Shown in pieces: positions 1-5,956 of a stretch of 6,048 bases of DNA. The stretch lies in contig SLJA01000183.1 in NCBI GenBank assembly GCA_007135355.1, positions 1 to 6,048 of the forward strand, written 5' to 3'. Positions within the stretch are counted from its first letter, which is position 1. Every line of letters starts with the position of its first letter. Source of the stretch: Wenzhouxiangella sp. (GTDB taxonomy: Bacteria; Pseudomonadota; Gammaproteobacteria; Xanthomonadales; Wenzhouxiangellaceae). The notes below the pieces were generated by a model. That model searched no databases and was not told the origin of the DNA. It saw nothing but the letters and a program-made list of their open reading frames with translations. Both the position numbers and the translations under genes were made by a program.

Positions 1-697
1 CGTTGTCGTGGTCGGCCATCTGATAAAAACCGATCAGGGTCAGATCGTTGATCTTGTAGGACACGGCAAAGCGGAAGGCGTCGCGACCGCCGCGACTGGC
101 GTCGTCGTCGAACTTTTCATAAGCCGCGGCCAGATCCAGCGGGCCGGCACTGTAGGTCAGTGAGAGACTGACGGCGCTGTCGTCCAGCCCGCGGTTGTCG
201 CGACCTTCGTGCAGAGAGTAAGCCACGTTGAAGCGGAAGCCGCTCAGATCCGGAGTCTGGTAGTGAATGGTGTTGGGCGTACGCTCATCGAACCGGGCAT
301 TGCCGGCGCGGGTCAGGTTGCGCATGTCGCCCATCTGGTCGCCGAACAGGTTGGCCGGGCCGCGCGCGCGCTTGAACGGGGTGTCGAACTTGCCCAGGCG
401 GAACATGCCGAAGTCACCACGCAGGCCGACAAAAGTGTCGCGGCTGGCCCAGTTGGTGCCGGAGTCGGAAAAGTCGATTTCCTGCTCGATCTGGACCATG
501 GCGGTGAAGCCGTCAAACTCGCGGTTGGCGCGGAAGCCCAAGCGCGAAGAATTGCTGGACATGGCGACTTCCGAATAATCATCGCCGTCGTCGAGCAGGT
601 CGACCGAGACGTTGGCGCGGCCGTAAATGGTGACATCGGCCAGAGCAACGGCCGGCAGGGCGGCCAGAATGGCCACGGGAAGCAATGCCTTTTTCAT
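1..697 (-). CDS. Gram-negative trimeric porin (OmpC/Porin_4-like), 3' end outside window
   Basis: This is an outer-membrane beta-barrel channel for small hydrophilic solutes. The frame stays open from ATG at 697 to the left edge, giving 232 codons without a stop, so the C-terminal part is missing. Residues 1-20 are a classical Sec signal peptide (MKK, a hydrophobic core, then A-L-A), and the predicted mature protein begins DVTIYG, the usual first strand of this family. Further family landmarks are SSRLGFRA near 50-57, then VGLRGDFGMFRLGKFDTPFK at 90-109 leading into the constriction-loop region, and NTIHYQTPDLSGF at 142-154. A strong ribosome site GAGGAG (703-708) sits 5 nt before the start. 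The region after residue 108 carries many Arg/Lys residues, which could favour anions, but this is only inference. An array of PhoB heptamers upstream suggests phosphate-starvation induction. The family call is secure; substrate specificity is not known. Confidence 0.93.
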   Translation of the reverse strand, partial: MKKALLPVAILAALPAVALADVTIYGRANVSVDLLDDGDDYSEVAMSSNSSRLGFRANREFDGFTAMVQIEQEIDFSDSGTNWASRDTFVGLRGDFGMFRLGKFDTPFKRARGPANLFGDQMGDMRNLTRAGNARFDERTPNTIHYQTPDLSGFRFNVAYSLHEGRDNRGLDDSAVSLSLTYSAGPLDLAAAYEKFDDDASRGGRDAFRFAVSYKINDLTLIGFYQMADHDN

Positions 698-711
698 GAG
701 TTCTCCTCGTT

Positions 712-725
712 TGACGGAATCGTCA
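712..725. repeat. Inverted repeat in the porin leader
   Basis: TGACG and CGTCA are separated by 4 nt, just upstream of the porin ribosome site. In RNA this would be a 5-bp stem with a tetraloop ending a few bases before GAGGAG. It could be a small leader hairpin affecting translation or mRNA stability, or a protein-binding operator. It could also be chance, since a 5-bp stem is short. Confidence 0.35.
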
Positions 726-786
726 GTTGCACAGGGTGGAACGCCCGCAGCTTCACGCTTCCGGGACGGTTGTAAAAACGAAGTAA

Positions 787-792
787 AGACTA
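787..792 (-). promoter_or_regulatory. Probable -10 element of the porin promoter
   Basis: TAGTCT on the minus strand matches TATAAT at three positions, including the first T, the A and the final T. Its support is positional: exactly 10 bp separate it from the last PhoB heptamer, the spacing usual for PhoB-activated promoters, where the Pho box replaces the -35. Transcription would start near 780, giving a leader of about 80 nt. Confidence 0.5.
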
Positions 793-802
793 GGCCCGCT
801 CG

Positions 803-842
803 ATGATGCGGCAATGACAACGATATTTCAGATCGATGACAA
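803..842 (-). promoter_or_regulatory. Tandem Pho box (four PhoB heptamers) upstream of the porin
   Basis: Read on the minus strand, four heptamers recur at an exact 11-bp period with 4-bp spacers: TTGTCAT (842-836), CTGAAAT (831-825), TTGTCAT (820-814) and GCATCAT (809-803). The PhoB consensus heptamer is CTGTCAT, so the matches are 6, 5, 6 and 4 of 7. Two adjacent heptamers bind one PhoB dimer, so this would be two Pho boxes in tandem. The array is oriented toward the porin, and a -10-like hexamer follows 10 bp later. It lies in the phoR-porin gap, outside any coding region. The last heptamer is the weakest. Confidence 0.78.
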
Positions 843-865
843 GAGATTGTCTGTTCGGTCTCGCC

Positions 866-879
866 CCAGCACTGGCTGG
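866..879. repeat. Short stem-loop right after the phoR stop
   Basis: CCAGC and GCTGG flank a 4-nt loop, immediately downstream of the phoR stop codon. On the minus strand no T-run follows, so it does not qualify as an intrinsic terminator. It might still stabilise the 3' end of the phoBR message or act as a weak pause. No better terminator was seen between phoR and the porin, so some read-through into the porin is possible. Confidence 0.3.
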
Positions 880-2202
880 TCAGGCGCGTTCAACCTGCTG
901 TTCGGTCGGGCTCACGACCACCCTTTGCGGTGCAAAGACACAGCGAAAGGTACTGCCCTTGCCAATCTCCGAGGTCACTTGCAGGCGACCGCCGTGGCGC
1001 TGTAGTACATGCTTGACGATGGCAAGGCCCAGGCCTGTGCCGCCCCTGCTGCGGCTGCGCGCGCTGTCGACGCGGTAGAACCGCTGGGTAATGAAAGGCA
1101 GATGGCGCGCCTCGATGCCGATACCATCATCGCTGACCTGGAAAACAGCCTCTCCTTCGCGACTCAGGGTCCAACTCACCTCGATGCGCCCCCCTGGGCC
1201 GGTATAGCGAATCGCATTCATCACCAGGTTGCCAAAGGCACTATGCAGCTCGTGCTCCACCCCGACCAGCCGGCAGTCGCATAATTCGGCAATCACCAGC
1301 TGATGCCCGTCGGCATCCTGCAGCTGCGCCTCGCGCACAATGCGCCGCAGCAGAGACGGCACATCGACCTGTCCCTGATGCGCTGCATCCTGCTCCTCGG
1401 TCTCCAGGCGCGACAATTCGAGCAGATCATCCACCAGGCGCGACATGCGACGGCACTGCCCCTGCATCTCGCTGACCGGCTCGCGCCACTCGGCGGCCAG
1501 ACCCGGGTCGTCAACCAGGCTTTCCAGGTAACCCGACAACACCGTCAGCGGCGAGCGCAGTTCGTGCGAGGCATTGGCGACAAAATCACGCCGCATGGCC
1601 TCCAGCCGCTGGATACGGGTGACATCACGGAACAAGGCCAGGTATTGATTCTTGCCGTAAGGGATCAGACGCGCCGACAGGCTGCGCGACTCGTTGACCG
1701 GCGAGCGCAAGATGATGGGTTCGTTGAACTCGCCGGCAGCCAGGTATGAGGCCAGCCGCGGGCTGCGCACCAGGTTGATGACCGACTGACCCAGATCACG
1801 GTTCGACGACAGTCTGAGCATGTGCTCGGCCGCCACATTGAACCAGAGAATCCGGAAATCACCGTCCAGCACCAAAGAGCCGTCGGGCATCGCCGCGGTC
1901 GATTCGCGAAACTCTCGAATCACCCGGGCCAGGCGTTTCTTGCGCTTGTAGTAACGCTTCTGCAGCTTGAAATAGTGCTCGAACACTTCCCCCCACAGCC
2001 CCCAGGACTCGGGAGGGTTGCGCTGCCGTCCCGAGTCCAGCCATTTTTCCAGCCTGGCCAGCTGCCACAGGTGACGGGCCAGCACGATGAGCACAGCCAG
2101 CATCAACCACCAGCCCATCCCGCCCAGCACGGCACCCAGCACCGCCCCCAGCGCCGCCAGCCCGACCAGCAAAAACAGTTCGCTAAGCCAGGCGCCGCGC
2201 AT
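880..2202 (-). CDS. phoR: Phosphate regulon sensor histidine kinase PhoR
   Basis: PhoR is an inner-membrane kinase that phosphorylates PhoB when phosphate is scarce and dephosphorylates it when phosphate is plentiful, normally by sensing the Pst transporter through PhoU. The 440 residues are close to the E. coli length. Two hydrophobic stretches (about 7-28 and 30-43) with almost no periplasmic loop form the membrane anchor. They are followed by a basic linker (YYKRKKR, 84-90) and a PAS domain (about 100-195). The dimerisation/H box has FVANASHELRSPLT with phospho-acceptor His213. The ATPase domain carries the N box (Asn325, Asn329), the G1 box DDGIGI (358-363), FYRVD (375-379) and the G2 box GGTGLGLAI (387-395). 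All catalytic motifs are intact. The start ATG shares one base with the phoB stop (TAATG) and lacks a Shine-Dalgarno sequence, implying translational coupling. Neither phoU nor pst genes are in this window. Confidence 0.95.
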   Translation of the reverse strand: MRGAWLSELFLLVGLAALGAVLGAVLGGMGWWLMLAVLIVLARHLWQLARLEKWLDSGRQRNPPESWGLWGEVFEHYFKLQKRYYKRKKRLARVIREFRESTAAMPDGSLVLDGDFRILWFNVAAEHMLRLSSNRDLGQSVINLVRSPRLASYLAAGEFNEPIILRSPVNESRSLSARLIPYGKNQYLALFRDVTRIQRLEAMRRDFVANASHELRSPLTVLSGYLESLVDDPGLAAEWREPVSEMQGQCRRMSRLVDDLLELSRLETEEQDAAHQGQVDVPSLLRRIVREAQLQDADGHQLVIAELCDCRLVGVEHELHSAFGNLVMNAIRYTGPGGRIEVSWTLSREGEAVFQVSDDGIGIEARHLPFITQRFYRVDSARSRSRGGTGLGLAIVKHVLQRHGGRLQVTSEIGKGSTFRCVFAPQRVVVSPTEQQVERA

Positions 2203-2894
2203 TATTGGCTGGTCTTGACCGAAAACCGGTAGCCGGCACCGCGCACGGTCTGGATAAAACGATCCTTGCCGTAGCGCTTGAGTGCCTTGCGCAGCCTCAG
2301 GATATGCACATCGACGGTCCGCTCCTCGACATAAACGCCACCGCCCCAGACGTGATCAAGCAATTGCGCCCGCGAATAGACCCGATCCTGGTGGGTCATG
2401 AAAAACTTCAGCATGCGGTACTCGGTCGGACCCAGGTCAACCGGCTGGTCATCGGCGAACACCCGGTGGCTGGCCACATTCAAGACCAGACCGTTGGCGC
2501 TGACCTCGTCCTCATCCCCGGCAGGCGAGGCACGCCGCAGAACCGCCTGGATACGGGCAACCAGCTCGCGCGCGGCGAAGGGCTTGGTGATGTAATCATC
2601 GGCGCCACTGTCGAACCCCCGCACCTTGTCGTCTTCCATGCTGCGCGCGGTCAGCATGATGACGGGCAGTTCGCGGGTATCGTCGTCGCGACGCAAGGCA
2701 CGGGCAAACTCCGGGCCGCTCATGTCGGGCAGCATCCAGTCCAGCAGGATCAGATCCGGGCGATGGTCGGCAATGGCGACGCGCGCCTGCTGGCAATCCC
2801 CGGCTTCCAGCGTTTCAAAGCCGGCGCGCTCCAGGTTGAATACAACCATTCGGCGTATGGCTTCATCGTCTTCCACGAGCAAAATTCGCTGCAT
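2202..2894 (-). CDS. phoB: Phosphate regulon response regulator PhoB
   Basis: PhoB is the cytoplasmic DNA-binding partner of PhoR. When phosphorylated, it binds Pho boxes and recruits sigma-70 RNA polymerase to phosphate-scavenging genes. It has 230 residues, the family's standard length. The receiver domain (about 1-120) has acidic Asp9/Asp10, phospho-acceptor Asp52 in LLDWMLPDMSG, Thr82 and Lys104 in YITKPF. The C-terminal OmpR-type winged helix (about 128-226) includes LGPTEYRMLKFFM, the recognition-helix region with VEERTVDVHILRLRKAL, and the closing RGAGYRF hairpin. GAGAAG (2900-2905) is a reasonable ribosome site 5 nt before the ATG. It is first in the phoBR unit, and a near-perfect Pho box upstream indicates autoregulation. 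PhoB rather than another OmpR-family regulator is chosen because of the Pho box, the PhoR partner and overall similarity. Confidence 0.96.
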   Translation of the reverse strand: MQRILLVEDDEAIRRMVVFNLERAGFETLEAGDCQQARVAIADHRPDLILLDWMLPDMSGPEFARALRRDDDTRELPVIMLTARSMEDDKVRGFDSGADDYITKPFAARELVARIQAVLRRASPAGDEDEVSANGLVLNVASHRVFADDQPVDLGPTEYRMLKFFMTHQDRVYSRAQLLDHVWGGGVYVEERTVDVHILRLRKALKRYGKDRFIQTVRGAGYRFSVKTSQ

Positions 2895-2930
2895 GTGCGC
2901 TTCTCGCTTCCAGGCGGGTCATCGGGCGCT

Positions 2931-2936
2931 ATTGCA
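2931..2936 (-). promoter_or_regulatory. Probable -10 element of the phoBR promoter
   Basis: TGCAAT on the minus strand matches TATAAT at four positions and lies exactly 10 bp beyond the Pho box. This is the standard geometry of PhoB-activated promoters. The inferred start near 2924 would leave a leader of about 30 nt ahead of phoB. Confidence 0.6.
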
Positions 2937-2946
2937 CCAAGATCAT

Positions 2947-2964
2947 ATGACAGATCAATGACAG
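2947..2964 (-). promoter_or_regulatory. Pho box of the phoBR promoter
   Basis: The minus strand reads CTGTCATTGATCTGTCAT: two perfect copies of the PhoB heptamer CTGTCAT separated by an AT-rich 4-bp spacer, an 11-bp period. This matches the known consensus in every conserved position. It lies between the WYL gene stop and phoB, is oriented toward phoB, and takes the place of a -35 element. It implies positive autoregulation of phoBR during phosphate starvation. Confidence 0.92.
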
Positions 2965-2965
2965 C

Positions 2966-2979
2966 GCGCGGCCCCGCGC
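2966..2979. repeat. GC-only palindrome abutting the phoB Pho box
   Basis: GCGCGG and CCGCGC are separated by 2 nt (as RNA, a 5-bp stem with a 4-nt loop). It lies just after the WYL gene stop and one base from the Pho box. No T-tract follows on either strand, so a classical intrinsic terminator is not supported. It could still form a pausing hairpin at the end of the gltX-zur-WYL transcript, or it could simply reflect local GC richness. Confidence 0.35.
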
Positions 2980-2986
2980 CTGGCTG

Positions 2987-3958
2987 CTACGGCCGGTAGA
3001 TGCTCAGGGCTCGCTGCAGTGAGTCGACCAGATTTTGGCGCAAGGTGGCCGGTGCCAGCACTTCAACATCGGCCCCGTAACGGCGGATCTCCATCAGCAA
3101 CTCACGGTCGTGGCCATACGGCACCTGCAACTCGTAGCTGCCATCAGCCAGCCAGCTGCCCTGCTGCCTTGGGTGCCAGGCCTCTTCCGAAGCCCAACGC
3201 GCCGCCTCTGGACTGAAACGCAACAGGGCCAGGTATTCGGCCGGCCCGGAAAAGATACCGAAGGCTTCGTCCAGCTGCGTTCGCAACAGCTCTGCATCCA
3301 CCTCCCGTGCCGGTTCATCCAGCCGGGTCATGCCGCGGATCCGTTCAAGGGCAAAACTGCGCAAGTCTTCGGCATCGTGACACCAGGCATCCAGATACCA
3401 GCGATCACGATAGCTGGTCAGGCGCTGCGGCGATACACTGCGGCGCGTCAGCTCATCGCGCCGTCGACCGTGGTATTCGATCACCAATCGAGTGCGCTGA
3501 AACAAGGCTTCGAGGACATCTTCAAACAGCGCGCTGGGCACCGGCCGGCCGGCGTCCTTGCGGATGTGGATGCGCTCCGGCTGAGCCGAGAAGTCCAGGC
3601 CCTGACGATCCAGCAGCTGGTTGATGCGATCCTGCACGCCCTTCAATTCTTCTTCGAGCAGGCCGGGCTGGACATCTCCCAGAACCTGGCGCGCAATCAG
3701 CAAGGCCTGCAGTTCATCCGGGCTGATCCACAAACCCGGCAGCTCGAAATGGCCGGCCAGGCTGCGATCGTAGTAAAAGCCCCGCGTTTGCTCGTCCTGC
3801 TCCAGTGGCGCGCCCAGGCGATCGCGCAGCTCGGCAATCAGTCGATACAGGGTGGCCTGGCTGCAGCCGAGTTCATCCATCAGCGCCTGGCGCGAGATGG
3901 GCGTGCGACGCGCCCTCAGGATATCGTGCAGGTGATACAGCCGCTCGCGCCGGGACAT
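2987..3958 (-). CDS. HTH-WYL domain transcriptional regulator (YafY-like)
   Basis: This is a cytoplasmic transcription factor of the HTH_11-WYL-WCX architecture, with 323 residues, the usual length. The winged helix-turn-helix lies at about 1-65, with ISRQALMDELGCSQATLYRLIAEL covering the helix pair (21-44). The WYL domain lies at about 140-215 and keeps the namesake W187-Y188-L189 after SPQRLTSYRDR, plus RSFALERIRGM (200-210). The C-terminal WCX extension (about 240-323) ends SLQRALSIYRP. WYL domains are ligand-sensing modules, with nucleic-acid or nucleotide ligands shown for several members, but the ligand and targets here are unknown. The ATG follows the zur stop with no gap (TAAATG) and has no Shine-Dalgarno sequence, so its translation is probably coupled to zur. 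No defence, DNA-repair or CRISPR gene lies nearby to suggest a target. Confidence 0.9.
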   Translation of the reverse strand: MSRRERLYHLHDILRARRTPISRQALMDELGCSQATLYRLIAELRDRLGAPLEQDEQTRGFYYDRSLAGHFELPGLWISPDELQALLIARQVLGDVQPGLLEEELKGVQDRINQLLDRQGLDFSAQPERIHIRKDAGRPVPSALFEDVLEALFQRTRLVIEYHGRRRDELTRRSVSPQRLTSYRDRWYLDAWCHDAEDLRSFALERIRGMTRLDEPAREVDAELLRTQLDEAFGIFSGPAEYLALLRFSPEAARWASEEAWHPRQQGSWLADGSYELQVPYGHDRELLMEIRRYGADVEVLAPATLRQNLVDSLQRALSIYRP

Positions 3959-4396
3959 TTAGTTGGGTGGGCAGGCCATGCAGCGCCCATAGATCTCCAG
4001 CACCTGGCGCGTGGCAACAAAGTCATGTTCGGCCGCCACCGCACTGAGCGCCTGGGCCAACGCGCGATCATGAACTTCAGTCACCGACTGGCATTTTTCG
4101 CAGATCAAAAAGTGCCCCTGATGTTGATGCTCGGGGTGAATGCAGCTGACAAAGGCATTGAGCGTTTCCAAGCGGTGAATGAAATGGTTTTCCAGCAGAA
4201 AATCCAGCGCCCGGTAAATCGTCGGCGGCGCCGCGCCGGGTCGTTCGGCCTTGAGCTGGTCGAGCAGGTCGTAGGCCTTCACCGGTCCATCCGCCGCCAG
4301 CAGCAATTCCAGCACCCGCCGCCGCGTCGGCGTCAGGCGCAAGCCCCGTGAGCGGCAGTGGCCTTCGACTTCGGCCATGAGCTGTTTGGCGTTCAT
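3959..4396 (-). CDS. zur: Zinc uptake regulator Zur (Fur family)
   Basis: Zur is a zinc-sensing repressor that, when zinc-loaded, shuts off zinc uptake (znuABC) and zinc-sparing ribosomal protein genes. It has 145 residues, shorter than E. coli Zur (171), mainly because the basic, histidine-containing C-terminal tail is absent. The N-terminal winged helix includes LRLTPTRRRVLELL (19-32) and KAYDLLDQL (40-48). PPTIYRALDFLLENHFIHRLE (57-77) closely matches E. coli Zur, which separates it from Fur. The structural zinc site is Cys99/Cys102 with Cys139/Cys142. The regulatory site residues align as His74, Cys85, His92 and Glu107. It sits 29 nt after gltX and directly before the WYL gene. No Shine-Dalgarno sequence precedes the ATG, and no Zur-box palindrome was seen in the short upstream gap. 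Confidence 0.93.
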   Translation of the reverse strand: MNAKQLMAEVEGHCRSRGLRLTPTRRRVLELLLAADGPVKAYDLLDQLKAERPGAAPPTIYRALDFLLENHFIHRLETLNAFVSCIHPEHQHQGHFLICEKCQSVTEVHDRALAQALSAVAAEHDFVATRQVLEIYGRCMACPPN

Positions 4397-4402
4397 ACCG
4401 AG

Positions 4403-4408
4403 ATTCTA
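4403..4408 (-). promoter_or_regulatory. Possible extended -10 element for zur
   Basis: TAGAAT, preceded by TGG (a TGn extension), lies on the minus strand in the gltX-zur gap. Only 6 nt separate it from the zur ATG, so transcription from it would begin at or next to the start codon and give a leaderless message. No convincing -35 is seen. It may be a chance match, with zur simply read from the gltX promoter. Confidence 0.3.
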
Positions 4409-4425
4409 CCAGGCGGGCGCCAAAT

Positions 4426-5856
4426 TCAGTCCGCGCCACCGGCCCGCGAAGCGATGAAGTCCAGGGCGCGGCCGATACGCTCCAGGCTGCGCTCCCGCCC
4501 GACCAGCCACAGGGTCTGGTTGATGGCCGGCGACTGTCCATGCCCCATCAATGCGACCCGCAGCGGCATGCCGATCTTGCCGAAACCGACACCCAGAGCA
4601 TCGGCGGTGTCCTGGATCGCCCCCTGCAGTTGATCAGGCGCCCAGGTTTCAAGCGCTTGCAGTCGGTCACGCAGGGCCTGGAGTGGCTCCATGGCCACCG
4701 GCCGCAGGTGTTTCTTTGCCGCCGCCGGTTCGAAGGCAGCGAAGTCTGCATAAAACGGGCGGCTCTGGTCAACCAGTTCGACCAGGGTCTCGAAACGCTC
4801 GGCCTGCACATCCAGCAGATCAGCCGGATCGGGACCGGCGGCCGGCTGCAGCCCGGCCCGCTCCAGGTGCCACATCAGTTCGGCCAGGACCTGCTCGCGA
4901 TCGCCCGCGCGCAAATAGTGCTGATTCAGCCACTTGAGTTTTTCCGTGTCGAACCGTGATGCCTTGCGATTGACGTCTTCGATCCGAAACAGTTGCACCA
5001 GTTCGGCGCGGGAAAACACTTCCTGATCACCATGCGACCAGCCCAGACGGGCCAGATAGTTGACCAATGCATCGGGCACATAGCCCTGCTCGCGCCAGGC
5101 CATGACCCCAACCGCGCCGTGGCGTTTGGACAGGCGCTGGCCGTCATCGCCGAGAATCATCGGCACATGGGCAAAGGTCGGCGGCTCGGCGCCCAGCGCC
5201 TGGTAAATGTTGATCTGGCGCGGCGTGTTGTTGATATGGTCGTCGCCGCGGATGACCAGGTTGATGCCCATGTCGATATCGTCAACGACCACGGCCAGGT
5301 TGTAAGTCGGCGTCCCATCGGCGCGCATGATGACCAGATCGTCAAGCTCGGCATTGGCAATTTCGATCCGGCCACGTACAAGATCGTCGAACACCACGCT
5401 GCCACTGTCGGGGTTGCGGAAGCGAATGACCGGCTCGATGCCTTGCGGCGGGGCGTCGAGATCGCGACAGTGGCCATCGTAGCGCGGCTTCAAGCCGGCC
5501 GCCATCGCCTCCTCGCGCAGACGATCCAGGCGCTCGCGCGAGCAGTAGCAGCGATAGGCCCGCCCCTGTTCCAGCAGCCGATCGACGACTTCACGATAAC
5601 GATCCAGGCGCTCGCTCTGGTAAAAAGGCCCTTCATCCGGTGTCAGCCCAAGCCAGGCCATGCCCTCCAGAATGGCGTGGACCGAGGCTTCGGTCGAGCG
5701 TTCGCGGTCGGTATCCTCGATGCGCAGAATGAATTCGCCGCCGGTGGCGCGCGCCGCCAGTTGGCAGAACAAGGCCGTGCGCGCGCCGCCAATGTGCAGA
5801 AAACCTGTCGGAGAGGGAGCAAAGCGTGTACGAATCGGCAAACCCTGGTTGGTCAT
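4426..5856 (-). CDS. gltX: Glutamate--tRNA ligase (GluRS)
   Basis: GluRS is a cytoplasmic class I aminoacyl-tRNA synthetase that attaches glutamate to tRNA-Glu using ATP. It has 476 residues, the normal bacterial length. The catalytic Rossmann fold opens with RFAPSPTGFLHIGGARTA (11-28), including the HIGH signature as HIGG (21-24). FILRIEDTDRERS (42-54) binds substrate, and the KMSKS loop appears as RLSKRHGA (241-248). NLVIRGDDHINNTPRQ (199-214) is also diagnostic. The zinc-binding insert keeps Cys103, Cys105 and Cys130, but the fourth ligand position (His127 in E. coli) is Asp132, with His129 close by. The C-terminal anticodon-binding helical region (about 320-476) is complete. The ATG at 5856 fits the family N-terminus; no good Shine-Dalgarno sequence precedes it. 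It is first in the gltX-zur-WYL cluster and divergent from the gene at 5994. Confidence 0.97.
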   Translation of the reverse strand: MTNQGLPIRTRFAPSPTGFLHIGGARTALFCQLAARATGGEFILRIEDTDRERSTEASVHAILEGMAWLGLTPDEGPFYQSERLDRYREVVDRLLEQGRAYRCYCSRERLDRLREEAMAAGLKPRYDGHCRDLDAPPQGIEPVIRFRNPDSGSVVFDDLVRGRIEIANAELDDLVIMRADGTPTYNLAVVVDDIDMGINLVIRGDDHINNTPRQINIYQALGAEPPTFAHVPMILGDDGQRLSKRHGAVGVMAWREQGYVPDALVNYLARLGWSHGDQEVFSRAELVQLFRIEDVNRKASRFDTEKLKWLNQHYLRAGDREQVLAELMWHLERAGLQPAAGPDPADLLDVQAERFETLVELVDQSRPFYADFAAFEPAAAKKHLRPVAMEPLQALRDRLQALETWAPDQLQGAIQDTADALGVGFGKIGMPLRVALMGHGQSPAINQTLWLVGRERSLERIGRALDFIASRAGGAD

Positions 5857-5885
5857 CGAATCATCGAGATTGTGGTTAACCCGTC

Positions 5886-5891
5886 ATTCTA
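5886..5891 (-). promoter_or_regulatory. Probable -10 element of the gltX promoter
   Basis: TAGAAT on the minus strand matches TATAAT at five of six positions and lies 29 nt upstream of the gltX start codon. Upstream -35 candidates are poor: GATCCG at 17-bp spacing, or CTGATC at 19 bp. It is the best promoter candidate in the divergent gap and would drive gltX and probably zur and the WYL gene. Confidence 0.45.
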
Positions 5892-5956
5892 GCGGATGCG
5901 GGTGTTTTCGGATCAGTGCTCGAATGGCTTTAAACTTCATGCTTTGCCGACTTCAG

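Noticed and set aside
209..775. 188-codon plus-strand open frame, and a 111-codon minus-strand frame at 313-648
   Set aside because: Both lie over the porin reading frame, which has a signal peptide, a strong ribosome site and family motifs. The minus-strand frame is simply out of register with it.
847..853. A fifth PhoB heptamer upstream of the porin array
   Set aside because: CAGACAA is in phase but matches the consensus at only 4 of 7 positions and lacks the TCAT end that the weakest accepted copy keeps.
866..879. Intrinsic terminator after phoR
   Set aside because: The stem is only 5 bp and is followed by GC-rich sequence rather than a T-run, so it is listed only as a stem-loop.
2205..2999. 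264-codon plus-strand open frame antisense to phoB
   Set aside because: It covers phoB, its Pho box and its promoter; the phoB frame is unambiguous.
2987..3958. WYL protein as a phage-defence or CRISPR regulator
   Set aside because: WYL factors often regulate such systems, but every neighbour here is housekeeping or nutrient-sensing and no defence gene or repeat array is present.
3035..4351. 438-codon open frame on the plus strand across the WYL and zur genes
   Set aside because: It is antisense to two well-recognised proteins with intact motifs. Its translation has no recognisable domain, and long shadow frames are common in GC-rich DNA.
4397..4425. Zur operator in front of zur
   Set aside because: No AT-rich palindrome of the Zur-box type is visible; the only symmetry is a short GGCGCC.
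4993..5892. 299-codon plus-strand open frame antisense to gltX
   Set aside because: It shadows a complete GluRS, shows no family motifs, and extends through the gltX start and probable promoter.
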